Positions 38,128-46,312 of a stretch of 64,000 bases of DNA are shown here, piece by piece. This DNA is from Campylobacter subantarcticus LMG 24377. Its GTDB lineage: Bacteria; Campylobacterota; Campylobacteria; Campylobacterales; Campylobacteraceae. The notes beneath the pieces are model-generated. The model was not told where the DNA came from, did not search any database, and saw only the letters and a list, made by a program, of their open reading frames with translations. Location of the stretch: contig NZ_CP007773.1 in assembly GCF_000816305.1 (NCBI RefSeq), positions 558,001 through 622,000 of the forward strand, read 5' to 3'. Within the stretch, counting starts at the first letter, position 1. Each line of letters starts with the position of its first letter. Made by a program: the position numbers and the translations under genes.

Positions 38128-39608
38128 TTTATTTCTAACCTTTCTTGAATTACTTTTACTTCATTGTCTTTTATGATAAAATCTTCATTCATGCTTAATT
38201 TCCCTTTTGTTCTTGTTAGTGCTACATAAAAAAGATGAATTTCTTCTCTTTGTAGTTCAAAATTTTCACTTTCTAAAAGTTTTTCTCTGATATTTATAAA
38301 ATCATCTAAAATTTCTACATTATCCCATTCTAAACCTTTGCTTTTATGTCCAGTTGTTAAGATTAAATCTGCTTGAGATTCTTTTTTAACGCTTTGACTT
38401 TTAATTTTTTTGATTAAACTTATAATGTCGCTTTGTATATATTTAAATAAAATATTTATTTTTTGCTTTAGATCTATTTCTTCAGCCTCTGTTGCATAAG
38501 AACTTAATTCTTTTAAATCTTGGAAATTTAAATAAAATTTATTTTTTATGAAATCAAATTTTTTAAAAACAATGTTTTGAATATCTAATAATTCATCAAA
38601 ACTATAACTATCTATACCTCCCACAAAATACATTTTTTTATCTATATTTTCTATCGCAAAATCAAATAAAATAGCATTTGTTCTAGCTATTATTGTTTTT
38701 TGATTTGTATTTATTTGTTGTGTTTTCAAAGTCCCTTTAAAATCTCTTGGAGCATTAAGTAGTTTCAAATAATTATTGGCTATATTAGATATAGCCTGAG
38801 GACACCTAAAACTTTGAGTCAAATATAATGTTTTTGAGTTTTCTTTTTTAGATAAAAAGCTTAAAGAATTTTCAGCACCCCTGAATTTATATATACTTTG
38901 ATAGGTATCTCCGATGAAAACTTTTTTGGCGTGTTGTTGATTTAAAACTATATCTATAACACATGGGTTTATATCTTGTGCTTCATCAACTAATATAAAA
39001 TCATAATCAAGTTTTGGTTTTGAGAGTTGATACTCTTTTAAATAAAAATCATGTTCATAAACAAATTCTGCATTAGTTTTTATTTTATTCCATAATTCTT
39101 TTATAAAAGTTTTCATGTATTTTCTCATATTATCGTTGAGAGAATAATCTTTTGGATTGCTATAAAAATCTTTAATAAAACCTTCCATATCAAAACTTGA
39201 ATTGCAAAATTTTCTAATGAGTTTTAATGCAGTATTAGCATACATATTTTTATAATCTGCATTTAAATCACTAAAAAGATGTGTTATATCTAAAGCTCTT
39301 AAATTTCCAAGTCTTGTTTTATAATCTGACATTTCTAGTGTTTCATATGCTAATGAGTGCATAGTTTTTACACTTACATTCTTTAATTCTTTAAATTTTT
39401 CTTCTGCCTCTTTTCTCATGGAAGAGTTGTATGAAAGATATAAAATATTATATTCTGATCTTGCTTTGCAAAATTGCACTAAAGTAGATGTTTTTCCCGT
39501 GCCAGCATAAGCATTTACAAGTAAAATATCTTCAAAATCACACTTGACAACTTCTTGTTGCTCTGGTGTTAATTTAGTTAAAAATGAATTTGACATTGTC
39601 ATTTCCAT
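38124..39608 (-). CDS. UvrD/Rep-type superfamily 1 helicase
   Basis: 494 residues, shorter than chromosomal UvrD/PcrA (about 700). Walker A AYAGTGKTS near residue 33, Walker B FILVDEAQDINP, motif III GDTYQSIYKFRGA, motif IV TQSFRCP, motif V TTGHKSKGLEW and motif VI YVALTRTKGKL are all present, so it should be an active 3'-5' translocase. It overlaps the replication initiator gene by 35 bp and probably unwinds the element's origin. Start uncertain among three close ATG codons. Confidence 0.85.
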   Translation of the reverse strand: MEMTMSNSFLTKLTPEQQEVVKCDFEDILLVNAYAGTGKTSTLVQFCKARSEYNILYLSYNSSMRKEAEEKFKELKNVSVKTMHSLAYETLEMSDYKTRLGNLRALDITHLFSDLNADYKNMYANTALKLIRKFCNSSFDMEGFIKDFYSNPKDYSLNDNMRKYMKTFIKELWNKIKTNAEFVYEHDFYLKEYQLSKPKLDYDFILVDEAQDINPCVIDIVLNQQHAKKVFIGDTYQSIYKFRGAENSLSFLSKKENSKTLYLTQSFRCPQAISNIANNYLKLLNAPRDFKGTLKTQQINTNQKTIIARTNAILFDFAIENIDKKMYFVGGIDSYSFDELLDIQNIVFKKFDFIKNKFYLNFQDLKELSSYATEAEEIDLKQKINILFKYIQSDIISLIKKIKSQSVKKESQADLILTTGHKSKGLEWDNVEILDDFINIREKLLESENFELQREEIHLFYVALTRTKGKLSMNEDFIIKDNEVKVIQERLEIK

Positions 39609-40380
39609 TATATTTTAAAGTTTCTTTAAATTTGTCGTACTTGATATTAAATTGATTTAAGCAATCTATATGGGTTTCTAACTCTTTTCTGAGTTTTCTA
39701 TAATTTCTTTCTGTTTTATTACAATCTATGCCTAGTGCGGTTAGTAAATTATCAAATTCAATATTTATTTTATTATGCGAGATAAAAAATCTAATAATAG
39801 ATTTGATAAAAGAGTTTTCTATATGAACTATATTTTCTACTTCTTTATTATAATTAATAGATAGTGTTTTTTTATAAAATTGCAAATACTCTTTACTTAG
39901 TATAATTCCTACAAAATTGTTACCTTCATCATATTTCATAGAGCCTATAATATGAAAATAATATTCTACATTATTATGATCTTTGATTTTAACCACTGTT
40001 GTTATTATGTCTTCTAAAATATTTTTAAACCATTTATGGTTTTTTCCAGTGTCTTTGTATTTTTTTAATACTTCTGAAATACTAAATTCAATCAATAATC
40101 TTTCATCTTTTGTTTCAATGATTTTTTTGGCAGAACTAACGATTAAATCTAATATATCTTTATGCACTTGTGTCAAAAGACTTCCTTTAATAAACACTTC
40201 GCCCCATTGAGTGGTAATTTGTCTTGTTCTTCTATTTTTTTGAAATTCAATAAAAATTTTAGATTTACCTGTTGCTTTGTTGATGGGAGCAAAAATCGGA
40301 AGTCTAATTTCCATTGTTGTACAAGTACTATTTTTTTTAATGTTAATTAGTTCGCTTTTATCAAACAAGATAGCTTCCAA
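39574..40380 (-). CDS. Plasmid replication initiator-like protein (TrfA-type)
   Basis: 268 residues. WGEVFIKGSLLTQVHKDILDLI, the following FSISEVLKKYKDTGKNHKWFKNIL and a C-terminal helical domain (RKLRKELETHIDC) have the winged-helix layout of TrfA-type Rep proteins, which bind iterons. Starts at a TTG preceded by AAAGGA. It is in one operon with the helicase, and five iterons lie 18 kb to the right. Assignment rests on pattern and context, so it is moderate. Confidence 0.6.
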   Translation of the reverse strand: MEAILFDKSELINIKKNSTCTTMEIRLPIFAPINKATGKSKIFIEFQKNRRTRQITTQWGEVFIKGSLLTQVHKDILDLIVSSAKKIIETKDERLLIEFSISEVLKKYKDTGKNHKWFKNILEDIITTVVKIKDHNNVEYYFHIIGSMKYDEGNNFVGIILSKEYLQFYKKTLSINYNKEVENIVHIENSFIKSIIRFFISHNKINIEFDNLLTALGIDCNKTERNYRKLRKELETHIDCLNQFNIKYDKFKETLKYNGNDNVKFIFN

Positions 40381-40410
40381 ATAAATCCTTTTTTTCTATA
40401 TTTGTATTCA

Positions 40411-40431
40411 ATTATATAACAAAATGTTATA
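40411..40431 (-). promoter_or_regulatory. Promoter and palindromic operator of the rep operon
   Basis: On the minus strand a TATAAT lies at 40416-40411, overlapping a 17-bp palindrome TATAACA-AAA-TGTTATA (40415-40431). The overlap suggests autorepression by Rep or by one of the HTH proteins. Confidence 0.55.
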
Positions 40432-40530
40432 AAAATCAAATATAGTTAATTTTGCATAAAGAACTATAAATACAATATTTAATCAAATATTGTCTAAAAA
40501 AATTAATATTATATTAAGCTTTAAATGTTG

Positions 40531-40569
40531 TATAATTATGCAATTACTATTATTTTCTTAATTAGTAAT
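40531..40569 (+). promoter_or_regulatory. Promoter and inverted repeat ahead of the transfer operon
   Basis: TATAAT at 40531-40536 preceded by TTG-T. Just downstream, ATTACTA (40543-40549) and TAGTAAT (40563-40569) form an inverted repeat across the likely start of transcription, a fitting operator for control of conjugation. About 60 bases separate it from the pilin start. Confidence 0.5.
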
Positions 40570-40628
40570 AAATATCCATTTAACCTATATATGGGCTGAG
40601 AATCACTAATCCATAAAAAAGGTTGAAA

Positions 40629-40913
40629 ATGGGCAAAAAAATATTTTTACTGTGTTTAGTGCTATTTGGACTTAGTACTTATGCTCTTGCTGGAACTACT
40701 GACTCATTGGGTTTAAAAAGCACTTGGGATACTGTAGGTTCTTGGTTTGAAGATGGCTATGTATCAAAACTAATCGCTGCTGGCTTGTTTTGTGTTGGTG
40801 TTTGGAGAGCTTATGCTGGTTCAATATTACAATTTTTTCTCATGCTAGGTTTTGCTGTTTTGGCAATGAATGGAAAAAATATAATCGAGGCATTAGGCTC
40901 AGGTCTATTCTAA
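40629..40913 (+). CDS. traA: F-type conjugative pilin (TraA-like)
   Basis: 94 residues: a signal sequence (ending TYALA), then two hydrophobic helices separated by a short loop, the size and topology of an F-type or VirB2-type pilin. First gene of the transfer operon, directly before TraL. The ATG at 40629 with AAAGG six bases upstream is preferred over a TTG two codons earlier. Pilins are too divergent for firm naming; position carries the call. Confidence 0.65.
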   Translation: MGKKIFLLCLVLFGLSTYALAGTTDSLGLKSTWDTVGSWFEDGYVSKLIAAGLFCVGVWRAYAGSILQFFLMLGFAVLAMNGKNIIEALGSGLF

Positions 40914-40917
40914 TTTC

Positions 40918-40940
40918 AGAGAGGATTATACCTCTCTTTT
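40918..40940 (+). terminator. Attenuator-like hairpin behind the pilin gene
   Basis: AGAGAGG, loop ATTATA, CCTCTCT, then TTTT, five bases after the pilin stop and before the next ribosome site (AAAGGAG at 40944-40950). Placed inside an operon, it would let pilin mRNA be made in excess over the assembly proteins. Confidence 0.65.
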
Positions 40941-40955
40941 ATCAAAGGAGTATTT

Positions 40956-41261
40956 GTGGGTAAAAGCGAAAGTGGCTATGTCCAAATTAATAAATATATA
41001 GATACTAAACCTATGTTTGGCGATTGGGAAGTAGATGTATTGATGGTCTTTTCTGTTTGGTTTGCTTTGGGAATTATTTTTGAAAAAGGTTTTTTGGTTT
41101 TTAGTGTCTTTTTTTTATTTGGTGTTTTAAATGCAATTGCCTTTGAAAAGATCAAAAAGGCAAAAACAAAAGGTTATTTCTTTCATATTCTTTATATGAC
41201 AGGTATCAAACAACCTAAAAGTTTAATGCCTTCTTATATGAGATATTTTGCAGGAGCTTAA
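40956..41261 (+). CDS. traL: F-type conjugation protein TraL
   Basis: 101 residues with the TraL layout: short polar start including YINKY-like YVQINKYIDTKP, two adjacent membrane helices (about 30-62), then basic YFFHILYMTG. Inner-membrane part of the type IV secretion channel (VirB3-like). GTG start with AAAGGAG five bases upstream. Confidence 0.8.
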   Translation: MGKSESGYVQINKYIDTKPMFGDWEVDVLMVFSVWFALGIIFEKGFLVFSVFFLFGVLNAIAFEKIKKAKTKGYFFHILYMTGIKQPKSLMPSYMRYFAGA

Positions 41262-41825
41262 ATGTTGTTTGATAAATATAAAAATAAACTAGATCGTTAT
41301 ATTTTAGAAAACACAACTTTTAGAATTATTAGTGTGATTTTGTCTTTAGTTATTTTATTTTTGGTTTGGATTATAGCTAATAAAACAGATTCACAAAGAG
41401 TAGTTTTTATGCCTCCTAAGGCTATTGCTAAAGAGTTTTGGGTAGCAGGAAATGAAGTATCTAAAACCTATATAGAAGAAATATCTCAATTCATTGCTTT
41501 TAATCTTTTAAATATTACAAGAGAAAATGCGCATAATAATATAGAAAACATTTTAACTTTAGTTGATCCAAAATTTTATCAAGATGTAAAAATAAAGCTT
41601 TTAGAACAAACTGGATATATCGTTGATAATTCCATAAGTAGAACATTTTTTATTACTGCTATTGACGCAAATAAAAAAGGTGTTGTTGAAGTACATGGGG
41701 TTATTAAAGACATTATCTCTGATAAGGTTGTTAATTCAAATAATAATACTTTGATTATAGGTTATGAGATTAATCAAGGTAGGTTTTGGATTAATAGTTT
41801 AAATTTTAAAAAAGAAGTAAAATAG
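41262..41825 (+). CDS. traE: F-type conjugation protein TraE
   Basis: 187 residues: one N-terminal membrane helix (about 22-43) followed by VVFMPPKAIAKEFWVAG and a periplasmic VirB8-like NTF2 fold. TraE family, part of the inner-membrane scaffold. No gap to traL. Confidence 0.82.
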   Translation: MLFDKYKNKLDRYILENTTFRIISVILSLVILFLVWIIANKTDSQRVVFMPPKAIAKEFWVAGNEVSKTYIEEISQFIAFNLLNITRENAHNNIENILTLVDPKFYQDVKIKLLEQTGYIVDNSISRTFFITAIDANKKGVVEVHGVIKDIISDKVVNSNNNTLIIGYEINQGRFWINSLNFKKEVK

Positions 41826-41834
41826 GAGTAGAGT

Positions 41835-42608
41835 ATGTTTAAAAAAGTACTAATGTTTGCTTTTTTAGTAGTGCAATCTTTTGCTATTACCGTTATTGAT
41901 AATCCAAGTAATGGTATTATAAATGTTAATGTATCTAATAAAAGTGTAAATCGTATTGTATTGCCTTCAAAAATTTTAGATGTTGCTTATTCAAAAGAAA
42001 AAGGCGTGGATATCCAAATTGTTGATAATCAGGCTTTTATTAAATTCTTGCCTATACAAAAAGAAAAAGTAAGAATTACTGGTAGAGATAAGTATGAAAC
42101 AGTGGGAGAACCTGAGATTGTTTATGATAAAGCGCAATCATCTGAAGTGTTTTTTATTACAGAAACAAAAACATATTCTATAGGATTAAACCCAAAAAAT
42201 ATAGAAGCTGAAACTATTATCATTAATGATTTTAGCTCAAGTAAAGAAAAAATTTTAAAGTATGAAACAGATGATTCTTATGTGGCTACCTTAGCAAAAA
42301 TAACCGAGTCAATTTTTAAAGGTGGCGTACCTAATGGTTATAAAATATCTAAAATTAATACTAAGGTTGAAAGCAATGGTGTTTATGATATTTTAGAATT
42401 AAATGAATATCAAGGCGTAGTATTTAATGCAAATTATTTTGAAATAAAAAATAAAACAAGCAAGGCTATGCAATTAAACCCAAAAGATTATATAAGATTT
42501 GCAAAATCATCTCCAAAGTCTATTAGCATTTATTATGATAATGAAGTGAATCATTTATTACCTTATGCAAAAGCTTATATGGTGATTATCACAAAGGCTA
42601 ATAAATGA
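41835..42608 (+). CDS. traK: F-type conjugation protein TraK
   Basis: 257 residues with a signal peptide (1-17) and an all-beta periplasmic pattern; VirB9-like secretin protein of the outer-membrane core complex with TraB and TraV. NRIVLPSKILDV near the start matches the TraK N-terminal domain. An AGGAGTAGAG site precedes the ATG. Confidence 0.8.
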   Translation: MFKKVLMFAFLVVQSFAITVIDNPSNGIINVNVSNKSVNRIVLPSKILDVAYSKEKGVDIQIVDNQAFIKFLPIQKEKVRITGRDKYETVGEPEIVYDKAQSSEVFFITETKTYSIGLNPKNIEAETIIINDFSSSKEKILKYETDDSYVATLAKITESIFKGGVPNGYKISKINTKVESNGVYDILELNEYQGVVFNANYFEIKNKTSKAMQLNPKDYIRFAKSSPKSISIYYDNEVNHLLPYAKAYMVIITKANK

Positions 42609-43888
42609 TAAAGTCTTTTTTGAAGTATTTTGGAAACGACAATAAAGATAAAAATAATATAGAAAAGGTTCAAAAAAATAATAAATTAATCGTAGGTATT
42701 GTTTTATTAACTATCTTTCTCGCTTTTTTATTTTTAACTGATGATAGTAAAAAAGAACAAAGAAATATTGGTAGTTTTGATCTTGTTGAAAATGATACAA
42801 CTGCTAAAACAAGATGGGTTGGCGAGGCTGTTGATGATTTATCTTTAGCTAAAAAAAGAGTAGATAATTTAGACAATAGAAACCAAAAATTAGAACAACA
42901 ATTGCAAGAATTAAGAAAGCAAATAAATGATTTAAAAAGAGATCAAGCTGATAATAATTATAAAAATGCTGAACAGATGAAAGCTTACATTGAAAGTGTA
43001 AAAAATCAGCAAGAAGAAAAAAAAGAACAAACTGATAATCTTTATAATAATTTTCCTCAGCCAAATTTTGAACAAAACAATACTTACGGCTTAAGTCATT
43101 TGGGTATTATTCCACAAATAGAGCAGGTTGAACAAATAAGATATACTCCTATGCAAGGAACTCTAAATTATACAAATGTAGCTCAACCTAGCCCAAAAGA
43201 AGAGCCAAAAAAAGAACTTATAAAGCATATTCTACCTACTGGAACTATTATCAAGGCAATTTTATTAAGTGGTATGGACGCTCCAACTATGGCTCAAGCT
43301 AAAACTTCACCACTTCCTGTTTTGATGAAGGTAAGTGATTTATCTATTTTGCCTAATCGTTGGTCATATAACATTAATGAATGTTTTTTAATGGGTGAAG
43401 GATATGGTGATTTAACAAGTGAAAGAGCTTATATAAGAATAAATAATATTTCTTGTATTACAGATAAAGGTGAGCATATAGACATGCTTATGAAAGGTGT
43501 TGCTACTGGAGAAGATGGCAAACTTGGCTTAAAAGGTGAAGTTGTTACTAAGCAGGGTGCATTACTTGCAAGAACTTTAGTAGCTGGCTTTTTAGAAGGT
43601 GTTGGTGAAAGCTTTGCAAAACAAAATGAAATCGTAACACAAGGTTGGGGCGGCACTGTTACAACAAATAATACTATGAGTCCAAGTGAAAGTATTCAAG
43701 CAGGTGCTTTTCAAGGGCTATCAAAATCTGCTGAAAAATTAGCTGATTTTTATTTAAAAATGGCTGATCAAGTTACGCCTGTAATAGAAATTTCAGCTGG
43801 TAGAGAAATTGATGTAATTACTACTGCAACTACTGATTTAAAAACAATTGAACAACAATACAAAGAAGATAATAAAGGAACAAAATGA
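42605..43888 (+). CDS. traB: F-type conjugation protein TraB
   Basis: 427 residues, VirB10-like. One membrane helix (about 29-46), a coiled coil (about 75-125), a Pro-rich spacer, then the C-terminal TrbI domain starting LPTGTIIKAILLSGMDAPT, which reaches the outer membrane. Couples inner and outer parts of the transfer channel. Overlaps both neighbours by four bases. Confidence 0.88.
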   Translation: MIKSFLKYFGNDNKDKNNIEKVQKNNKLIVGIVLLTIFLAFLFLTDDSKKEQRNIGSFDLVENDTTAKTRWVGEAVDDLSLAKKRVDNLDNRNQKLEQQLQELRKQINDLKRDQADNNYKNAEQMKAYIESVKNQQEEKKEQTDNLYNNFPQPNFEQNNTYGLSHLGIIPQIEQVEQIRYTPMQGTLNYTNVAQPSPKEEPKKELIKHILPTGTIIKAILLSGMDAPTMAQAKTSPLPVLMKVSDLSILPNRWSYNINECFLMGEGYGDLTSERAYIRINNISCITDKGEHIDMLMKGVATGEDGKLGLKGEVVTKQGALLARTLVAGFLEGVGESFAKQNEIVTQGWGGTVTTNNTMSPSESIQAGAFQGLSKSAEKLADFYLKMADQVTPVIEISAGREIDVITTATTDLKTIEQQYKEDNKGTK

Positions 43889-44646
43889 AAAAAACATTAT
43901 TAGTATTAGCAAGTTTAGGTGTATTTTTAAATGCTCAAACATTAATTGAGCAACAAGAAGAAAGTTTAGTTAAAGGAATGCTTCCTTCCACTAAGATTGA
44001 AAAAGTTGAGAGAAGTCAAGTTGATGGTTTTTATAAAGCTTATCTTTCAAATGGAAATATTTTTTATTTAAATCCTTTTAAAAGAGTTATTTTTATCGGC
44101 GAGCTTTATACAACAACGGGTGTGAGTTTAACTGCAAATGATATGCAAGAGTGGAAAAGTCAGCTAGATAACAAACTATTAAAAAATACCAAAATTCAAG
44201 AGCTTACACAATATGCAAAAAAAGTAAAACATGGCAAAGGAAGTAATAGATATGAGTTTGTTATCTTTACTGATCCTGAGTGTCCGTTTTGCTTAAGAAC
44301 TGAAGAATTTTTTGAAAAAGAAAATGTTGATTTGTATGTTAATTTTTATCCTCTTAGTTTTCACCCTAATGCAAAAAAATGGAGTGAGCAAATATTATCC
44401 TCCAAAGATATAAAAACAGCTATGAAAGAGCTTAGAGAAAATAAAAAAGATTTAGATGTTAGTGTTTCTACTGAAGCAAAAAATACTTTAGAAAACATGA
44501 TGAAGTTGGGCGAAAAATTAAATATTCAAGGAACTCCTAAATTGTTTGTAATTGATAAGAAAGAAAACAAAATCGTTGAATCTATTGATGGTGCAAATAT
44601 TAAAAAATTTCAAGATTATCTAGCAAAGGATAAGAATGAAAAATAA
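43885..44646 (+). CDS. DsbC-type periplasmic disulfide isomerase
   Basis: 253 residues: signal peptide (1-17), an N-terminal dimerisation domain (IEKVERSQVDGFYKAY), then a thioredoxin fold with CPFC (C133, C136) and a cis-proline loop QGTPKLFV. F-type systems need it because TraH, TraU and TraN are cysteine-rich. Encoded between traB and traV. Confidence 0.85.
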   Translation: MKKTLLVLASLGVFLNAQTLIEQQEESLVKGMLPSTKIEKVERSQVDGFYKAYLSNGNIFYLNPFKRVIFIGELYTTTGVSLTANDMQEWKSQLDNKLLKNTKIQELTQYAKKVKHGKGSNRYEFVIFTDPECPFCLRTEEFFEKENVDLYVNFYPLSFHPNAKKWSEQILSSKDIKTAMKELRENKKDLDVSVSTEAKNTLENMMKLGEKLNIQGTPKLFVIDKKENKIVESIDGANIKKFQDYLAKDKNEK

Positions 44647-45424
44647 GATAGTTTTTTCAACCTTAGCTTGCGCTTTTTTATTTAATGCTTGTGCAATGTT
44701 GCCTTATAAAAATGATTTTTCTTGTGAAAAAGGTAAAAATAATGGAACTTGCGATTCTGTGAGTAATGTTTATGAGCTTAGTCATGATAAAGAAGAACTA
44801 AGAAAAAGAACTATCAAAGATGAAGATGGAAATCCTATAGCAGAAAAACAAGAAAACAAGCAGATAAAAAAACAAGATGATAATAAAGATAGCTTTTATG
44901 ATGATGAATTTAAAAACATGAAAGATATTATAGAAGCGGTTGAAATTAGAAATATTCAAAACAATACTCCAACTATCTTTAGATATACAGTTGTTATGGT
45001 AGATAATGATTCATCAAAAGATAAAACGACACAATCAAAATCATCAAGCAGTATTTCACATTCAGCACAATCAACTGATAAAACAATATCATCTGCTAAA
45101 GCAATTAGCAAAGTCAAAAAAGATATTTCTAATAATCAAGACGCAAGCAAAGCTAATCAAGGCAGTAATCAGACTTTGAGTGAAGATAAAACAAGCGAAT
45201 GCTTTTCTTCTTCAAAATCTGAAAAAACAATACTTAATAAAGAAATTAAAGTGTGTGTTTATAGTGCGAATATAAGAGAAAAACCTTCTTGCAAAGCTAA
45301 AGTGTTGAGCATAGCTAAAGAAGGTGATGGTTTTTTTGCATTATATGAGCAAGATGGTTGGATAGCTTTAAGCAATGGTAGTTTTATTCATAAAAGCATT
45401 GTGGAGGTGCAAAGTGAAAAATAA
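44636..45424 (+). CDS. traV: TraV-type lipoprotein with C-terminal SH3-like domain
   Basis: 262 residues: lipobox FNAC with Cys19, a second Cys pair in FSCEKGKNNGTCD typical of TraV, a long Ser/Lys-rich spacer (about 120-200), then an SH3b-like end (KVCVYSANIREKPSC ... GWIALSNGSFI). TraV joins TraK/TraB in the outer-membrane core ring. The SH3-like end could bind peptidoglycan. Confidence 0.75.
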   Translation: MKNKIVFSTLACAFLFNACAMLPYKNDFSCEKGKNNGTCDSVSNVYELSHDKEELRKRTIKDEDGNPIAEKQENKQIKKQDDNKDSFYDDEFKNMKDIIEAVEIRNIQNNTPTIFRYTVVMVDNDSSKDKTTQSKSSSSISHSAQSTDKTISSAKAISKVKKDISNNQDASKANQGSNQTLSEDKTSECFSSSKSEKTILNKEIKVCVYSANIREKPSCKAKVLSIAKEGDGFFALYEQDGWIALSNGSFIHKSIVEVQSEK

Positions 45425-45866
45425 GATAATTGCTAGCTTGTTATGTTTTGGATTTTTAAATTATTCTTACGCAGTAGAAAAAGAAGATTATGAATTGTTG
45501 CAAACTGCCATAATTAAACTTTTAAAAGAAAATGAACAAATCAAGCAAAGACTTGCCAAACTTGAGGAAGGAAAATTACCTACACAAAATATCAATGACA
45601 AAAGTAAAAATAATAGTGAGAGCGATTTATTTTTAGATCAAGTAAAACTTGATTTTTTAGATGGCAAGAAAATTATTAGAGCTAAAACTATTAAGAATGC
45701 AAAAATCAAAAATAAGCCTTATGAAAATTCAAAAACAATACAAAGTATTCAAACAAATAACAAAATATACATAAAAGGATTAGTGCAAACTGCTGATGGT
45801 AAAAATTGGTACAAGATAGAAGATGGCATGTTTATAGATTCATCTTTTGTTGGATATTTCAAGTAA
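45414..45866 (+). CDS. Secreted SH3-domain-like protein of the transfer operon
   Basis: 150 residues: signal peptide (to about 20), short coiled coil (LLKENEQIKQRLAKLEE) and a C-terminal SH3b-like part (NKIYIKGLVQTADGKNWYKIEDGMFI) resembling the end of the preceding TraV. The GTG at 45414 follows a strong GGAGGTG and starts a signal peptide; earlier in-frame starts would lie inside traV. Role in the transfer channel or wall contact is inferred. Confidence 0.6.
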   Translation: MKNKIIASLLCFGFLNYSYAVEKEDYELLQTAIIKLLKENEQIKQRLAKLEEGKLPTQNINDKSKNNSESDLFLDQVKLDFLDGKKIIRAKTIKNAKIKNKPYENSKTIQSIQTNNKIYIKGLVQTADGKNWYKIEDGMFIDSSFVGYFK

Positions 45867-45877
45867 GAAGGAAAATA

Positions 45878-46312
45878 ATGAAAAAAATATTAAGTATTAG
45901 TGTATGTTGTTTAGGCATTCTTTTTTTAAATGCTTGTGCGGTTAAAAAATCTAATCAAGAATTAAATACAAGTGAGTTAAAAACCCTTATCAAAGAACCT
46001 TTAAAACAACCACACAAAAACCAACTCATCAAAGAACTCTTAGTTAATTCACCTTCTTATGCGCAAAAAAATCAACAAGAAGCGCTAAAAGAAAATATCA
46101 CTCCATTACCAAATAATATGCCTTTATACAGACAACCTTTATTTGCACAAATGGTTGTTTTTCCTTATGTAGGTGATAATGGTATATATCATGGATATAG
46201 TGAAAGTTGGGTAAAAATTAAAGAAGGCGAGTTTGTATTATCTGATCCAAAAAAAGATAAAAAAAGTGAAAAAATATTTGATTTTAATGAAGTTAGTAAT
46301 CAAGGAATATAA
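45878..46312 (+). CDS. Lipoprotein of the transfer operon
   Basis: 144 residues with lipobox LNAC (Cys20). The C-terminal half (MVVFPYVGDNGIYHGYSESW ... KIKEGEFVLSD) again looks like the SH3-like end of TraV. AAGAAGGA precedes the ATG at 45878. The stop overlaps the traC start by one base. No precise family name. Confidence 0.65.
   Translation: MKKILSISVCCLGILFLNACAVKKSNQELNTSELKTLIKEPLKQPHKNQLIKELLVNSPSYAQKNQQEALKENITPLPNNMPLYRQPLFAQMVVFPYVGDNGIYHGYSESWVKIKEGEFVLSDPKKDKKSEKIFDFNEVSNQGI

Noticed and set aside
45806-45877. Longer N-terminus of the 45.9-kb lipoprotein
   Set aside because: The extra residues overlap the previous gene in another frame and would hide the lipobox signal that begins at 45878.
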